From Halicephalobus mephisto (lineage: Eukaryota; Nematoda; Chromadorea; Rhabditida; Panagrolaimidae), in assembly GCA_009193035.1 (NCBI GenBank), contig SWDT01000010.1, positions 372,001-436,000 of the forward strand: a DNA stretch of 64,000 nucleotides, given 5' to 3'. The notes beneath the pieces are model-generated. The model worked only from the letters and a program-made list of their open reading frames with translations, had not been told where the DNA came from and ran no database searches. The number at the start of each line of letters is the position of its first letter. The stretch's first letter is position 1. The position numbers were made by a program, and so were the translations under genes. Positions 1 to 11,288 of this stretch are shown one piece after another.

Positions 1-1
1 T

Positions 2-1203
2 TTACCTTTATTAGAGAATATCTCCTGTGGACGACTTTCTACAACTGCCCATTATTGGATTAGTTCTCTTATTGATATTGCTTCTGCCCAGATGATCAAC
101 TTCGACAATGGAGAGCTGGCGGTATTAAGTTCTAAGCTGTCTGCTGCAGGAGTCTTGTTCGGGGTAACTTATTTTTTATTATTGTTTCTTTATTTTGAAA
201 TTTAGGACCTCTGTCCCAATGCAAGAAGATCGTCAAATTTTGGATTTCCATATCTCTTCATAAATATTCTTTCGAAAATTACTTTCATTTTGAGGTGTTT
301 CTTCACTTTCATTGGTGGCAATTTGAAGTATCTAGAAGCAGGTACAGATTATGCCAAGTATGCGATTGTTACTCAGTGCGACCTGATGTTGAGGGATTGC
401 GAGAAGATCGGTCCGTTACTTGATGAGATTGAGAAGTTTTCCTTTGATGCCGATCCGGAATCGAGAAATCATGTCATTTTGCTTCAACAATTCAAGACCT
501 TGATTGAGTATTCATTGTTGTATCTTTCTGCAACTTCATACAAACCGTAGGTTTTTGATTCTATGATGAATATTGAGGAAATTAAATATTTAGATTACCT
601 ACTAACTTTGTCGTGATGACTGAAAGTCCGATGAATGCTCGTTTACGGGACATCATTGCCTGGAGCCGAACTCAATTCGTAAAAATGGACCAATCCATTT
701 GGCAAGAAAGAGTAAATTATCCCAATGTGATGTTGATCTCAGATATTCTGAAGGAACTCTACATGGCTTCCTTCTATCTTCCCAGAGCTTTCTTCCGACT
801 GATTCATTCTACAAAGATCCATCTGAACGTCAAGGTTCCTCTTAAGAAAGACAATAACGATATCTATTTCGCCAGTCAAATAAACAAAATGCTCCCTGTT
901 GAGGTTGAAGGCTTTGTGGAAACCAACAACCCAGCAGGGATTCAACTGGTGAATGTGAAAGGGGTACTGACTCCAGAGAAAGGATTCTCAGATGGACCAC
1001 CTCCGATATCAACGACCCATCAGAGGTCGGTTGAGTTGAACGGAGAGGACAACAGATTCCTTGCACGATTTGGATTCAATTTACCGAACCACTCAAAAGT
1101 GAATGTCAAGTTTTCGGTTACTTTTATGGATAGACAGACCAAGAAAACTTGGCAATCAAATGCTGCTGCCGACATTTTCATCAAAGTTGGAAGGAGTGAT
1201 TAA
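2..1203 (+). CDS. ints-7: Integrator complex subunit 7 (C-terminal part, 5' end outside window)
   Basis: This is the C-terminal 370 residues or so of INTS7, a scaffold subunit of the nuclear Integrator complex that cleaves snRNA and other Pol II nascent transcripts. Visible exons are 2-163, 206-546 and 594-1203; introns are 42 and 47 bp with GTAACT/TTTAG and GTAGGT/TTTAG ends, and the three exons join in one open frame to a TAA at 1201-1203. The last 150 residues match the INTS7 C-terminal beta-rich domain by eye, with the order 'LPVEVEGFVE', 'ARFGFNLPNHSKVNVK' and a final 'DIFIKVGRSD' corresponding to the human TTIFVKS region. The preceding part is helical, as in the HEAT-like body of the family. 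An AATAAA lies about 15 bp past the stop. The start and the N-terminal two thirds are off the window. Identification rests on remembered family similarity, not a search. Confidence 0.85.
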
Positions 1204-1271
1204 TTTTTCGGGTAAAATAAAGTTTTATTGCATATCACAAATACATTACAAGGTTATTCTATTATTACCGA

Positions 1272-1547
1272 TTAGAAAAACCCAAAGAACAAATGTCGTC
1301 TTGTTTTATGGCATTTTTGACAACAACTGCAACTGGAACACTTGCAAGCTGCGTTCTTGGTGCTGGCACAGTTACAGGTGTTGCAGCAATTGCATTCTTT
1401 CCCTGAAATTGGAGGAATATATTACTGCAGAAATTGTTAAAAGAAAAGCTCACCGCATTTGCAACCTCTACAAAGTCCCTTAGTTTTCCTTGTGTGGAAA
1501 GCTTCGGTCTTAGGCTGTAAACAAAGATCAGAACGTTGATATCGCAT
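1272..1547 (-). CDS. Metallothionein-like small cysteine-rich protein
   Basis: Two exons, 1547-1454 and 1402-1272, join across a 51 bp intron (GTGAGC...TTTCAG) to give 74 residues. The C-terminal half is packed with cysteine: from 'GLCRGCKCGKECNCC' to 'CKCSSCSCCQKC' there are 14 Cys in about 37 residues, with five C-x-C and two CC pairs, and no aromatic residues in that stretch. This is the composition of a class of thiolate metal binders such as metallothioneins, which buffer Zn and Cd in the cytosol. A basic, aromatic tail (HKTRRHLFFGFF) follows, which is not typical of MTL-1 or MTL-2. The start ATG at 1547 is the first in frame; an acceptor-like TTTACAG at about 1515 leaves open a different upstream exon. 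It converges on the INTS7 gene, with 68 bp between stops. Function is inferred from composition only; a keratin-associated-like or antimicrobial peptide role is possible. Confidence 0.6.
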
Positions 1548-2097
1548 TTTGGAAAGTTCACGGAAACTCGATGGACTCCAGAAGATTAAACTTGGTTAAC
1601 AGTTAAAGACAGTTGAGGTGGTGGTATTCTTTTTTATATTCTTTCTGTAAATCCGAAAATCCTTTCGAGGACTGATAAGGTTGTTTTTTTCTAGATAAGA
1701 CATCAGGAGTTATTTGTTGTCAGCAACGTGGATGGGATTTCCTGTAGAAAACGAGAGTTCAAGTAGCTACTTTTAGAACAGAAAATGTTTTCCAACGAAA
1801 TTTGTTTATTTTTATGGATTGAGAAATTGTTTTCGATTGAAATCAGTGAGGAAACAACGAAAGACTTTGGAAATTAATGAAAGATAATTATTTGGCAGTT
1901 GGGAAAAATTATTTTAGAAGAATTCTCTGTAAACTTTTACAAGTTGAGATCTAGACTATTTGTATTTCTGAAAATATATGGAGCGAAGAACACTTATTTC
2001 GTAAAAAAAGACTAAATTTCTCAATGCTTCTGAATCTACTGTCCAAAAGCATGTTTGAATCTAGTTGGGAAATTTCACGAAGTAGTTTTCGACGCAT
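1548..2097. other. Intergenic, no gene seen
   Basis: AT-rich spacer between the cysteine-rich gene and the 3' end of the coiled-coil gene. No ORF with coding character on either strand. It would hold the promoter or an upstream exon of the cysteine-rich gene and the 3' UTR of the coiled-coil gene. Confidence 0.6.
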
Positions 2098-4253
2098 TTA
2101 ATGATGGAGATCATCGAGAACTCTTCGCTTAATTTCTCGACGGATAAGTCTATGGCAACGTCGACAACGGATAGATCTCGATTCTTCTTCTAGTTGACGT
2201 TGACGTCGTTTCTGATGTTCAAGATCCTGGAGGATTCTGTATCTCTTGTCATTGTTGAAGTGCGCATCCTCCCACGCCTTGAAGACAACGGGATTTGGAG
2301 CAAAGACATATTGCCGAGGTTTCTCGACGAAATCTCGATCACGGATGAGGGCGCTTTGTTCATCAATCTAGAAACTTGATATCACTGTTTCTAAAAAAGG
2401 AATATTACCTTTCCTCTCAATTCACTGAAATGAAGCATATCTGCAGCTCTTCTAGCTCTTTGGTCTTGTTGATGAACTTCTTTAAATTTTTCAAGTTGTT
2501 CAATTGAACGTCTAAAAACCAACAAATCAGTCATATCGAATAACAAAGTTGCATAGTGTCCAGAAGATCCAAAAGTTGAAATTTTTACGACACTATTCAA
2601 AAGAATTGTTTCTAATGAAACTGAACAGTGTTTAAAAGTTTTAAGCTATAGGTTTTCTAGATACCATCCACATTTAATAACACAGCTGATTATTAAATAA
2701 ACTTACTTCAATGCTTCGTTTCTTCTGAGTTGGTCACTGAGGAACTCTGCATCTCTCTCAATAGGTTTCTGTCCAGGAAGTGGTTTTTTCTCCCACCATT
2801 CTAGCCGGTCCCCAGATTCCTTCTTAGTCAGTCTTTTGAGCTCCATCTGCTTTTCGAGAATATCTCTGTTTCTGACCTTTTCAGCTTCATCAAACCGTAC
2901 TTGCTCATTCCGTGCTCTAGCGTATTCTCTGGCATCTTCGGTGTTGGCGAAGTTATGCATTTGCTTTTCCCGAGCCTTTTCAAGTTCAGCAGCTAGTCTC
3001 TTTCTTTCCATTTCTTCTTCGAGCTCAACTCTGTAGGCAGCTTTTTGCTGATTCTGACGGATTCTAACGCCGTCATCGTCTCTATTCATGAACGGAGGAA
3101 GAACACCCATCTGAAATGAAAGCGGAATAAGGCAGCTTTAACAGCCATGATGGATAGTATTCAAGAAATTCAAAAACGCGGATTTTGTGAACACTATCCA
3201 TCTTAATTATTAGACCTGTTTTTTAACAATGCTTACCGGTAATAATTCTGGTCTCCGTCTATGATCTTGCATTCTCGTTTCATTCATCTCGTGAATGTGT
3301 TTATCCAGTTTCTCTTTTAATAAGGCTTCAGCTCGCGCTGCATTTCGTTTCTTCTCTTCTAGAAGACAATGTTCACACAATTCCCCTTCTTCTTCAATGT
3401 TCTTCCTTCTTACTACTTCATCGATATCAGGAGTCGAATGTGAGTGCTTCAATGTGAACTGAGCACCTCGTCCATCTATTCTCCCAGAGTCATATTCGAC
3501 AAAGTCTCGAGTCCTGGCTTCTTCGTCGTATTTATGCCCATCTTCGTCGAGATTTAATTTCTCTAGTTCTTTAATCACTCTGTACTTGTCCTCTTCCCTC
3601 GCTTCTGGAGATGGTCTCAAGTCGTTTAGAGGTGAAAGAATATCGCCGGGGAGGATAGTTTTTTCTTCTCGTTCAGGTGGAGTTTTAAGGATTTTTCTTT
3701 CGTTTCCGAAAGACATGTCATCTCGAAGTTCATCTGGCATTCTGGCTAGTGGAGATGTTTCTACTCCAAAAATATCTTCTTTGAAAAAGGGATCATCGGG
3801 AACATAGCCCGAAGAAGTGGCAGCAAAAGGAGGAGATAGTTGAGCAAAGTTAGATTTAATCCTCGTCATCTTAGATCTGTTGCCGGGTCTAGTTAATCTA
3901 TGGGGAAAACTTAAGGGTTCTTCTGTAACAGTACATAAGTTAAAAAACAAAAGCAGCTGTAACATCAATCTCAGATAATGTCTAGAGAATCTAAAATTTA
4001 CAAATTTCTAGAGACTGTCCAAAATCGTGCTATGAAAATTCAGATAACATGCAAAACTCTTTCAGACTTCTAGACAGCATCCGAATTCACAATTACAATT
4101 GTTAGGACATTTCGCAACTCGATCCCAAAACTACTTTCAGGAAGCAAAAAACAAACCTTTGACTTCAGGAGTTGTTTCGTCTTGGACTTTGTTGCCAAGT
4201 CTGTCGTAAAAATAAATTTTCCCGTACCGCATAGAATCCGAATTCGGCAACAT
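2098..4253 (-). CDS. Charged coiled-coil protein, about 519 aa, unknown function
   Basis: Five exons join without breaking phase: 4253-4157, 3922-3237, 3110-2707, 2511-2409 and 2367-2098 (TAA). The N-terminus (about 'MLPNSDSMRYGKIYFYDR') is followed by a low-complexity acidic/proline region, then long Arg/Glu/Lys helices (residues about 190-470) such as 'YRVELEEEMERKRLAAELEK', predicted to form coiled coil. There are two C-x2-C pairs, one mid-protein ('ELCEHCLLEEKKR') and one near the C-terminus ('IRCRRCHRLIRRE'). The pattern of repeated R/E-rich helices with 'GVLPPFMNRD' blocks resembles centrosome or cilium proteins such as CSPP1 or CCDC66, but I cannot assign an orthologue. The start ATG is the first after an in-frame TGA, 190 bp downstream of the THOC6-like stop, so the two may form an operon with this gene second. 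Introns carry palindromic repeat fragments (3151-3200). Confidence 0.75.
3151..3200. repeat. Palindromic repeat, 50 bp, family of GGATAGTGTTC elements
   Basis: Near-perfect hairpin inside an intron of the coiled-coil gene: the arm TGGATAGTATTCAAGAAATT is mirrored by a right arm ending GAACACTATCCA. It belongs to the same family as the larger composite palindromes at 7516-7687, 20131-20291 and 21838-22012. Confidence 0.75.
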
Positions 4254-4443
4254 CCATCGAATGCAGCTCTTTCAGGACTAAGTCTAGTCTGCTTTACAGT
4301 CAGTTGCACAAAACAACTTTAATTTGGTGCTGACCGTCGATGGACACTTCCTGTCTTGTTTGAATTTTTTCACTCCTACCAAATATAAAAATGGCTTTCT
4401 ATCTACACAAGCAAAACTTTGGAACAATAAAGAAGTATAATAC

Positions 4444-5566
4444 TCATGATTTTAAAGAATAGGATATGTACCCGTAATTCACAATCATTGATATCTTGGA
4501 GCCCAACCCAGAAGCCGCCGTCATTTGATACTGGTATGTGGGATCGGTGAAGGAATGGAGGTTCAACACAGGGCCATAAGCTACTGGTATCTCGTTCACA
4601 TAGTGGCCAGAGTGGGAATATCCTAATACGGAGCCATGGGAGGTACCAATACCTATCTTGTCATTGGAAACGTCGATGGAATGGATGTTGTAGTGACTAC
4701 TTCCGTGTTTAGGTTGGTCGAATACTTGAAGGAGGGATCCACTAGAAAGATCGTATTTGGCCACATCGACACCTCCTCCACAGATCTGAAGCAAGATTTG
4801 CCAAGGTGTTGAATTTAAAAAGGGCTTACCACAAATTGATCTTGGACTGCTGCAGCCAAGACAGCTCGACAATGCCCGGGACGTAAAACAGAAACATTCT
4901 TCAACACATTCAATCTCTTGACTGGCTCAGACCCAGCAGAAATATCATAGAGGTTCACTGTTCCGTCAGAAGAACAGGAGACAAACTGATTTTGTTTGTA
5001 CTCGATCACTTGATTCACTTGATCAGTATGACCACTGAATTCTATCAGAGCCTATAAATATATTATAGATTCATATATCAAAATCAAGTGATTTACCTTA
5101 TCTGGACGATCAACGACATGGAGAGTTAAACGTCCATCTCCGTATCCAGCAACAAACTGTTTTTCATCATTGAGCGAGCAAATCGAATTGATCTCGCGTT
5201 GATTCACAGTGAATGAAAACTTGGGTTCAAAATCTCCACCTGTGTTTGTCATCAACTGTATCCAATCGAATCCTTGTACTAATCCATTCTCAGATCCACA
5301 AATCAACAAACTCGAGTCTCTCAACGTGAACAACGAGTACACATTCGCATCGAACTTTATCCGTGAAGGAACAGACTCCTTGGATTGGTAAACTGGAAGA
5401 GCAAATACTTCCCCGAAATTGTTGCAAATTGATATAAAGTCGTCTGGAAGGGGAAATTCCATATATCAAAAAATAACCACTTAATGAACTTACAGTTTGG
5501 AGAGAAGGCTTGGTTGTAGATGACGGAAAAGAACTCACGAGTGACAGGATTCAGTTCCAACGACAT
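4444..5566 (-). CDS. THOC6: THO complex subunit 6-like WD40 protein
   Basis: Four exons, 5566-5494, 5443-5097, 5051-4830 and 4785-4444, encode 327 residues, close to the 341 of human THOC6, a WD40 propeller subunit of the nuclear THO/TREX complex that couples transcription to mRNA export. The protein reads as degenerate WD blades throughout. Points that favour THOC6 over a generic WD40 protein are the N-terminal 'FISICNNFGEVFALPVYQS' (human SPCGKFLAAGNNYGQI region), 'SGHTDQVNQVIEYKQ', the 'FVICGGGVDVAKYDLSSGSL' blade spanning an exon joint, and the C-terminal end 'NYGYISYSLKS' matching the human TNLGYRAFSLSF end. Start is the ATG at 5566, preceded by a T-rich stretch. It lies upstream of and on the same strand as the coiled-coil gene (190 bp apart), a spacing seen in nematode operons. 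Confidence 0.75.
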
Positions 5567-5880
5567 TTCGAGAAAATCAGAAAGAATAGGCAATCATAAA
5601 TGGACGACAAAGAATAGGAATAATGTAAAAAGTTTGAAAAAATTAGAGAAATTGAAAGCAAAGGACGTTAGGATGCTCTTGGCGGGAACTTGGCAAACTG
5701 GAATAATCACTACAGTCCAAATTGAATGTAATTCATCCTAAACTTGAAGTAGCTGCTGGTTATTATAGCATATTATGATTGGGAATTTTCTTCTGGAACG
5801 AGAAGGAATACTCTCACTGTACCCATGCATACACTTTTTGTAAACCTTGAATATAAGCTTTAGAGTTCATTGTTCAATGG

Positions 5881-6092
5881 GAAAAGTGAACTTAAATAAT
5901 CTATATTTGGATTGTATTCGATGCATATCCGATGGTTCTAAGAAGCCAGTGAGAACAGATACTTGGGATACTGTTTGGACGAAAGCTTTTCTCCTTTCTT
6001 GCAAATCTTGTATGATGTACCACCGTGTTTGCATTTTTGATTTACAGTATTTTCTTCAAACCATAGATTCCATCCTATCGCAACTTTATTAG
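5881..6092 (+). CDS. Possible small single-exon ORF, 70 aa
   Basis: An ATG at about 5878-5880 opens about 70 codons ending TAG at 6090-6092, followed by CAATAAA within 10 bp. The translation has Cys pairs ('LDCIRCISDG', 'LLSCKSCMMYHRVC') but no recognised family. It could be a real small gene, an exon remnant or chance. Confidence 0.25.
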
Positions 6093-7515
6093 CAATAAAT
6101 TCAATATATTCTGCATTTAATCAGTAGAAAAAATAATGTTGATGTAATTTTGTGAAACGTCGGAAGACTACGTCGAAGGTTAAGAATAAAGTTAAAAGTG
6201 AGTTTTCAAGAATTCAACAAAATGAAATAAATAAGTCATAGTTATAAATCCTTAAGATTTAATATCAAATATCTTGTTTATTACGAATTTGACGAAACAG
6301 CCAGCTTCCTTATGCTATCGGCAACAGGGCTGGTGATATCATATTAACAGTTTAAAGCGATGACAACTGGATCATTTTTCATAGAATTGTAATATTTTTC
6401 TGTTTTTGAAAACTATTGATATCTAGATATTTTCTGTGATAAATAATCGAAAATCATTATCGGATTGCTCTAGAAAATTATGAAAACTTAACATCTAAAA
6501 ACCATCTGATGAGGATTTACCTTGAAACAATAGTTTATTTCGAACTTGTCTACTAAATTATTATACTAAATATGTTCGGCAAAATGAAGAGCATATTGCC
6601 AATTTTCAATTACTTTTAATTATTTCTAAAATACTTAAATCACTACGATCTAAAATCCATCTCATTTTTCAAAAAGATGAAGTGCTTTTATTATTTATAT
6701 TTATGTACTTCGAAAGTGACAGGCACTATATTTGCAACTTTGAAAATGTTTTTTAGCTGACAAAAAAATTAAAAAATTAATAGTTGCATAAAAATCACAA
6801 CAATTGGCGTAACGTTAAAACAACTGTTTTCTTTTCTCCTTCCGCAAAAAATTGAAGTGGATTAATCCTTGTTGCCTGAGGACACACCACGCTGAGCTTT
6901 GGGATTTTTCTAGCACAAACTCAATATTGCTCCAACTTCGGCATTGTGTTTATTTTGGCAGTGGCTTCAAGTTATGGGAAAACGGAAATCTCCGGACGGT
7001 CACCCGCTTTGAATTTTTCGTGAACAATATTTTTTTTTTGAAAAATTATTGTTTTATGAGTATTTTTGGACGAATTTCTTCCTAAAATTTACGTCAATCA
7101 AATCCATCAATCTTATTCACACAAACTTAGAGGACATCCTACGGCAAGAGTTCCTTTATTCTTACTTTTGCTTTTCCGTCCAAGCGTTAATTGCTTTTCT
7201 TTATGCCCTTCAAGCTCTAAACAAATTCAATGAAAGGCTAAGGTTCTTATTAATTCTGTGTAATTTCGAAAAAAGCCTTAAGGAATTGGAATTTTAGAAA
7301 GTAGTCCGTTTGTTTAATCGATAAGTGGATGGAGGTGTCGATAGAAAACAGCTGCGATAATAAATTTAAATAGTGTTTACAAAATTCAAAAATACGGGTT
7401 TTGTCGAATCCTATTCTTGTTAGGTTTTTGGTGAAGCAACATCTGTCACAAGGTTAAATAATATCCAATGTTTCTTTTCGGATCTTTCTGAATAATATAT
7501 TTTTGAAAAATCAAC

Positions 7516-7687
7516 CTGAAATCAGCTCTGTTATCAAAGCTGGATAGTGTTTATAAAAGTCAAAAATATGGATTTTCCGAACACTATCTATGGGATTTTT
7601 TCCTATGAAAACAGGACAGTGTTTAAACAATCCCAATTTTCAAATCCCCTAAACACTATTCAACTCTAATAATGGAGCTGATTTCGA
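7516..7687. repeat. Composite palindromic MITE-like element
   Basis: The left end GAAATCAGCTCTGTTATCAA continues into a GGATAGTGTTTA arm; the right end, read in reverse, is GAAATCAGCTCCATTATTAG followed by GAATAGTGTTTA. Inner arms 7541-7590 form a second hairpin (GGATAGTGTTTATA ... CCGAACACTATC). The nested palindrome without ORF is typical of a miniature inverted-repeat element. Confidence 0.7.
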
Positions 7688-8797
7688 GAAAGCATACTCC
7701 ATAATTGGTTTCATAAGCTGTTGATATTCAGTTTTGCCTCTTCGTATAAATCATCCACTTTCTTCGTCGTTTAAACTTTGAAATCCGAGTTTTGCGCTAA
7801 AACTTGACATCCAAATGCATTGAGTTGATCGCAAATTTTAATTCTAGTCTTTCAAATCTAAACCGAAACCAATTCATTTCAATCCTCGGCAGGCGGTCTG
7901 AAATCGCTTTGTTTCCATTTTCGCCGAGGATTTGCCTGAGAACTTGCGCAGAAAAATGCAAAAGTGGAACACGAAGCAATGTTCCTCAATTTGAAGGTCA
8001 TCTTACACACTGGACGAAGCTGTAAGATCCAGTTTGATATCTATTTGATATTTCCACTTTAACAAAACTTCTTTCCTCAAATAAGAGCTCTCGGTCGTTT
8101 TCAAGACACAAGTTCGCTCGTGGTCTTGGTCAATCGCGATCCAAAATTTTCGGATTTTCATTTGTTTGCTTTTATTCTTCGCAGTCTTCTCGGGGAATAT
8201 CGTCTTGCTTCTCCCTTATTCACAGAGCTAAGCCACACCATATTTGACCGAAAAATTTATTCTATGTCGTTGACTAGATACGTGTGTTCGACTGACCCAT
8301 CACCAAATTGATGCTTTTCGAGGAACGATCGATTGATTGACTAGGTGATCGATTGGTGATATTTAAGAGGTTTTTATTGTCGGCAATGTTCCTTTGATGA
8401 AGGTCATTCAAGTGGATAATGTGCCAATAGGATTTTCTTTTACCTAACTGAGTGCCGATGAGTGCCCCTTCAGAAAAAATACGGCGAGGATAATCTAATC
8501 TTCCCGCAATTTTTGGCTTTAAGAATCGGGTCCATGTGGAGGTATCTACTATGATTACAACTAGAATTCTTCCACAAAAAGTTTTTTGGAAATTTCGAGA
8601 TTTCGAAAATTCAAAAAAAAATAAAGAATTTTTCGGAATTTCAAGGGAGTAATTGCTTCAAATTCTTTCTTCTTGGTTAGAATTGTAGTGTCTAGTAAAT
8701 TGACATTGACGATTTGGTTAATTATCTACCCCCTGTTGAATCCCATTGTATTCTTTACATTGGCTTTTATTAACCTAAAATCAAGACCCTGCCGACA

Positions 8798-8885
8798 AAT
8801 CGCTCTAGAGTGATTTTCAAGGTGAGTTATTTGGCAGAGCTCTTCTTCCGCTCACCTTGACTTGAACGAGCAACTAGAGCGATTT
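8798..8885. repeat. Isolated imperfect inverted repeat
   Basis: Left arm 8798-8826 (AATCGCTCTAGAGTGATTTT, then CAAGGTGAG) pairs with right arm 8851-8885 (CTCACCTTGACTTGAAC through TAGAGCGATT) around a 24 bp loop. It is not related by sequence to the GGATAGTGTTC family. It may be a small foldback element. Confidence 0.55.
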
Positions 8886-9927
8886 ACATGTTTACCCGCG
8901 GAAAAGAAATGCAAATGTGCACCTGAACGGCTGATGTTCTTTCTTCTTCCTCTGCACTTGGATCGATGCCGATGATCGATCGCATTTTAGAGATACTTGG
9001 ATGATTAATTTTGCTTCATTTCTACTGGATTACAGACAATATTTTTCGTTTGTTTGCTCATAAAAAACAAGTACGATTTTTCCTGCCTCGGGGTCTGTTT
9101 ACTTACTCAGATTCATCTCCCGTAACCTGGCTTTTTGTCGTGCATGTTCTCTTTTGTACTTTTTTCTTACTAGATCAAACCCCTCTTTGTAGAAATCTAA
9201 TTCCAAAATCCGTCATTCTGAACAAGTTGAACGGATAAAGGGACCCAATTTTGTCGCGATTTTTCCATTTTTATTTTTGCTAAAATCATCCATGCGATTT
9301 AAAAAAGCGAGTGCTCTAACGTACCCTGGGCAGTTTTTTGTCGATGACTGGATTGTTTTCCTGTAAATGAATCATTCAAAAATTTTGTAATTTAAAAAAT
9401 CCACTATACAGTGGATATCGAAATGGGATTTTTCGTTGGATAATTTATTACCGTTGCTGACCTTTATTCCTTTTTCATTCGAAATCGTCAAAGAAAAATT
9501 TGTTCAATTTGGGTCTCGACACGAATAATCAATTTATTTTTTCGTGTTTTCAATTGCTTATGGATGTTTTTTATTTTTTTACAATTCGCAAATCTCGTGC
9601 GTATTTCTTTGCTATATAAAAAGAATAAAAAATAATCTAAAAACAGCATTAAAAGTGTATTATTCGTGTTGGGACAAAAGTCAAACAGTTTTGTTCTTTT
9701 ACCAAATTTGTCGTTTTGTCATTTACAAGGGCTCGATGTCGGCGCCAGGTCCTTGAATAAAACAGCATTCGGACCTTTTAGTGTTCCTTTTTATTTTTAT
9801 TTACAACTCTGACCTTCAGAATGCTGATGGGAATCTTTAAAAAAATGTCAAGATGATTGGAACTGAAAAGTAATTCTTTCCAATGGTTTGACGATTTCCA
9901 TTCGCGGATTAGACCTAGGTTCCTTCA

Positions 9928-10091
9928 TTATCTAACCCGATTAATCTTTCCGGCAGTTTTTCGCGCAATCTCTCGATCCGTCATGTTGCCTGACACCAGT
10001 GGAAGAGAGAAATTCCTATTTGCATATTTCAATAAGTCTTCGCGAACGGGTTGCGCAACAACTTCATCTTGGAGAAGATTGCTATCAGCCA
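9928..10091 (-). CDS. Possible small ORF or exon, about 54 aa
   Basis: From an ATG near 10092 the minus strand reads about 54 codons beginning 'MADSNLLQDEVVAQPVRED' and ending 'ARKTAGKINRVR'. Composition is balanced and coding-like, unlike surrounding short ORFs, and an open frame extends 16 codons further upstream without ATG. No clear splice sites or homologue were seen. It lies about 180 bp upstream of the vab-9 start on the other strand, so it could be the edge of a divergent gene or a fragment. Confidence 0.25.
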
Positions 10092-10274
10092 TTTGGGATG
10101 CCAAGTGTGCCGAAGAAGGACGAAACTTTGCTGCCCACACGCGAATGAGTCATATTACAGCTCCTATTCCTTGTTCGTTTTGGAACTCCCTCCACACCTT
10201 GTTTCTTTTTCATTTTCTCGTGCATTTGATTGAACTATATCGATTTTAAGATCATTTATTTTATTATTTTAGCC

Positions 10275-10951
10275 ATGGCTGCTCAAACGACCACGATTGA
10301 AACAGTGACTATTGTTCGTCCGTTAAAAATAATCTCCTTACTCTGCTTATTAATTTCGATCATTTTATTAATCATCTGCCTTTCGACGAACTACTGGCTA
10401 AGGACGAAATCTTTCCACACTGGGTTATTTAGAGAATGCTCAGATGGCTCTCTCAGCGCCATCATGTCCCCGATCCCCGGAGCCCCACCTGCGGGGACTT
10501 GTCACGGGATCAACCGGGATGCTAGTTACATTACTGCTGTGGCTGTGTTGATGCTGATTGGGTTACTGGCGACGGTGATTGCGTTCATCGGGAATGTGCT
10601 GGGATTGAAGTCTAATGACCTTCACAGAAAACATGTCTTTTACAAAACCGCTACTTATCTGTCTCTTTTTACAGGTTCGTTAGAGATTCCATATATCGAT
10701 TTACATTGGTCAATCAACTAGTTTCAGTTTTGCTCGAACTAATTGCTCTGATCATCTTCCCAGTCTGCTTCTTTGTCAGAATGAACAATTACGGATACAG
10801 GACTTGGGAATTCGACTGGTCTTACGGCGTCGCCTGGGGAGCAATGCTCTTCACTTTCGGAGCCTCTCTTCTCCTCATTTGTGACAAAGAACACGAGGAA
10901 GTCTACTACAAAGAGAAGACTATCTACAACCCTCCTACTGAATTTGCTTGA
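10275..10951 (+). CDS. vab-9: VAB-9, claudin-like TMEM47/BCMP1 family junction protein
   Basis: Exons 10275-10674 and 10728-10951 encode 207 residues with four membrane spans (about 17-40, 85-110, 130-150, 170-190), the layout of the PMP22/claudin superfamily. It matches the TMEM47/VAB-9 branch: the N-terminal 'TVTIVRPLKIISLLCLL' corresponds to TMEM47 VLTPLKLVGLVC, and 'WEFDWSYGVAWGAMLFTFG' to the NWGYGLAWGATIFSFGG segment before the last span. VAB-9 is an integral membrane protein at nematode apical junctions, working with the cadherin-catenin complex in epithelial morphogenesis. A W-x(n)-C extracellular loop 1 signature is only partly kept ('STNYWLRT', 'FRECSD', 'GTCHG'). The start is the ATG three bases after TTATTTTAG, a good trans-splice acceptor. 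The 53 bp intron splits GTT after its first base. Confidence 0.88.
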
Positions 10952-11288
10952 GTCTCAGTTCAGTATTTCGTCAATAACCAAGTGCTTTCACTTTGCCATC
11001 TCGTCTTGCTTACCGTCACATTTGAAGGGAAATCCAAGAATTCCCTCGAGAGATACTCATTTTTCAAATTCAAACAATTTTTTTTAAATAGGTTATTATT
11101 CTACAACACTGAGAGCCCAAATCCGGTATTTTTTGTAAAAATTGCATTTATTTAAGATTCTGATTTTACTCAAAAATGAGTCATAAAAGTTCACAATACT
11201 AAAATTGGAAAATAGAAATTCTTCAGAAAAACTAATTTTGAATGATATTTTACTTTCCTCTGTGCTAAATTGGATATTTAAGGTCGTA
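10952..11288. other. Convergent 3' spacer
   Basis: 3' flanks of vab-9 (+) and of the 7TM receptor gene (-). AT-rich, no ORF of interest. Confidence 0.6.

Larger units (their letters stand above)
6100..9920. other. Gene-poor AT-rich interval with palindromic repeats
   Basis: No exon series that I can support. Contents seen: a degenerate palindrome around 7363-7428, a composite palindromic element at 7516-7687, and an inverted repeat at 8798-8885. Short ORFs here are AT-driven, rich in Phe/Leu/Asn, and lack splice or start context. It presumably contains distal regulatory DNA for vab-9 or the THOC6-like gene. Confidence 0.5.

Noticed and set aside
842..1066. Minus-strand ORF of 74 codons within the INTS7 exon
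   Set aside because: Shadow of the INTS7 coding frame on the other strand; no splice or start context.
9857..10249. Plus-strand ORF of 130 codons before vab-9
   Set aside because: Phe/Leu/Ser-rich translation without motifs; the minus strand of the same DNA looks more coding-like, and vab-9 starts after a trans-splice acceptor, so this is not its 5' exon.
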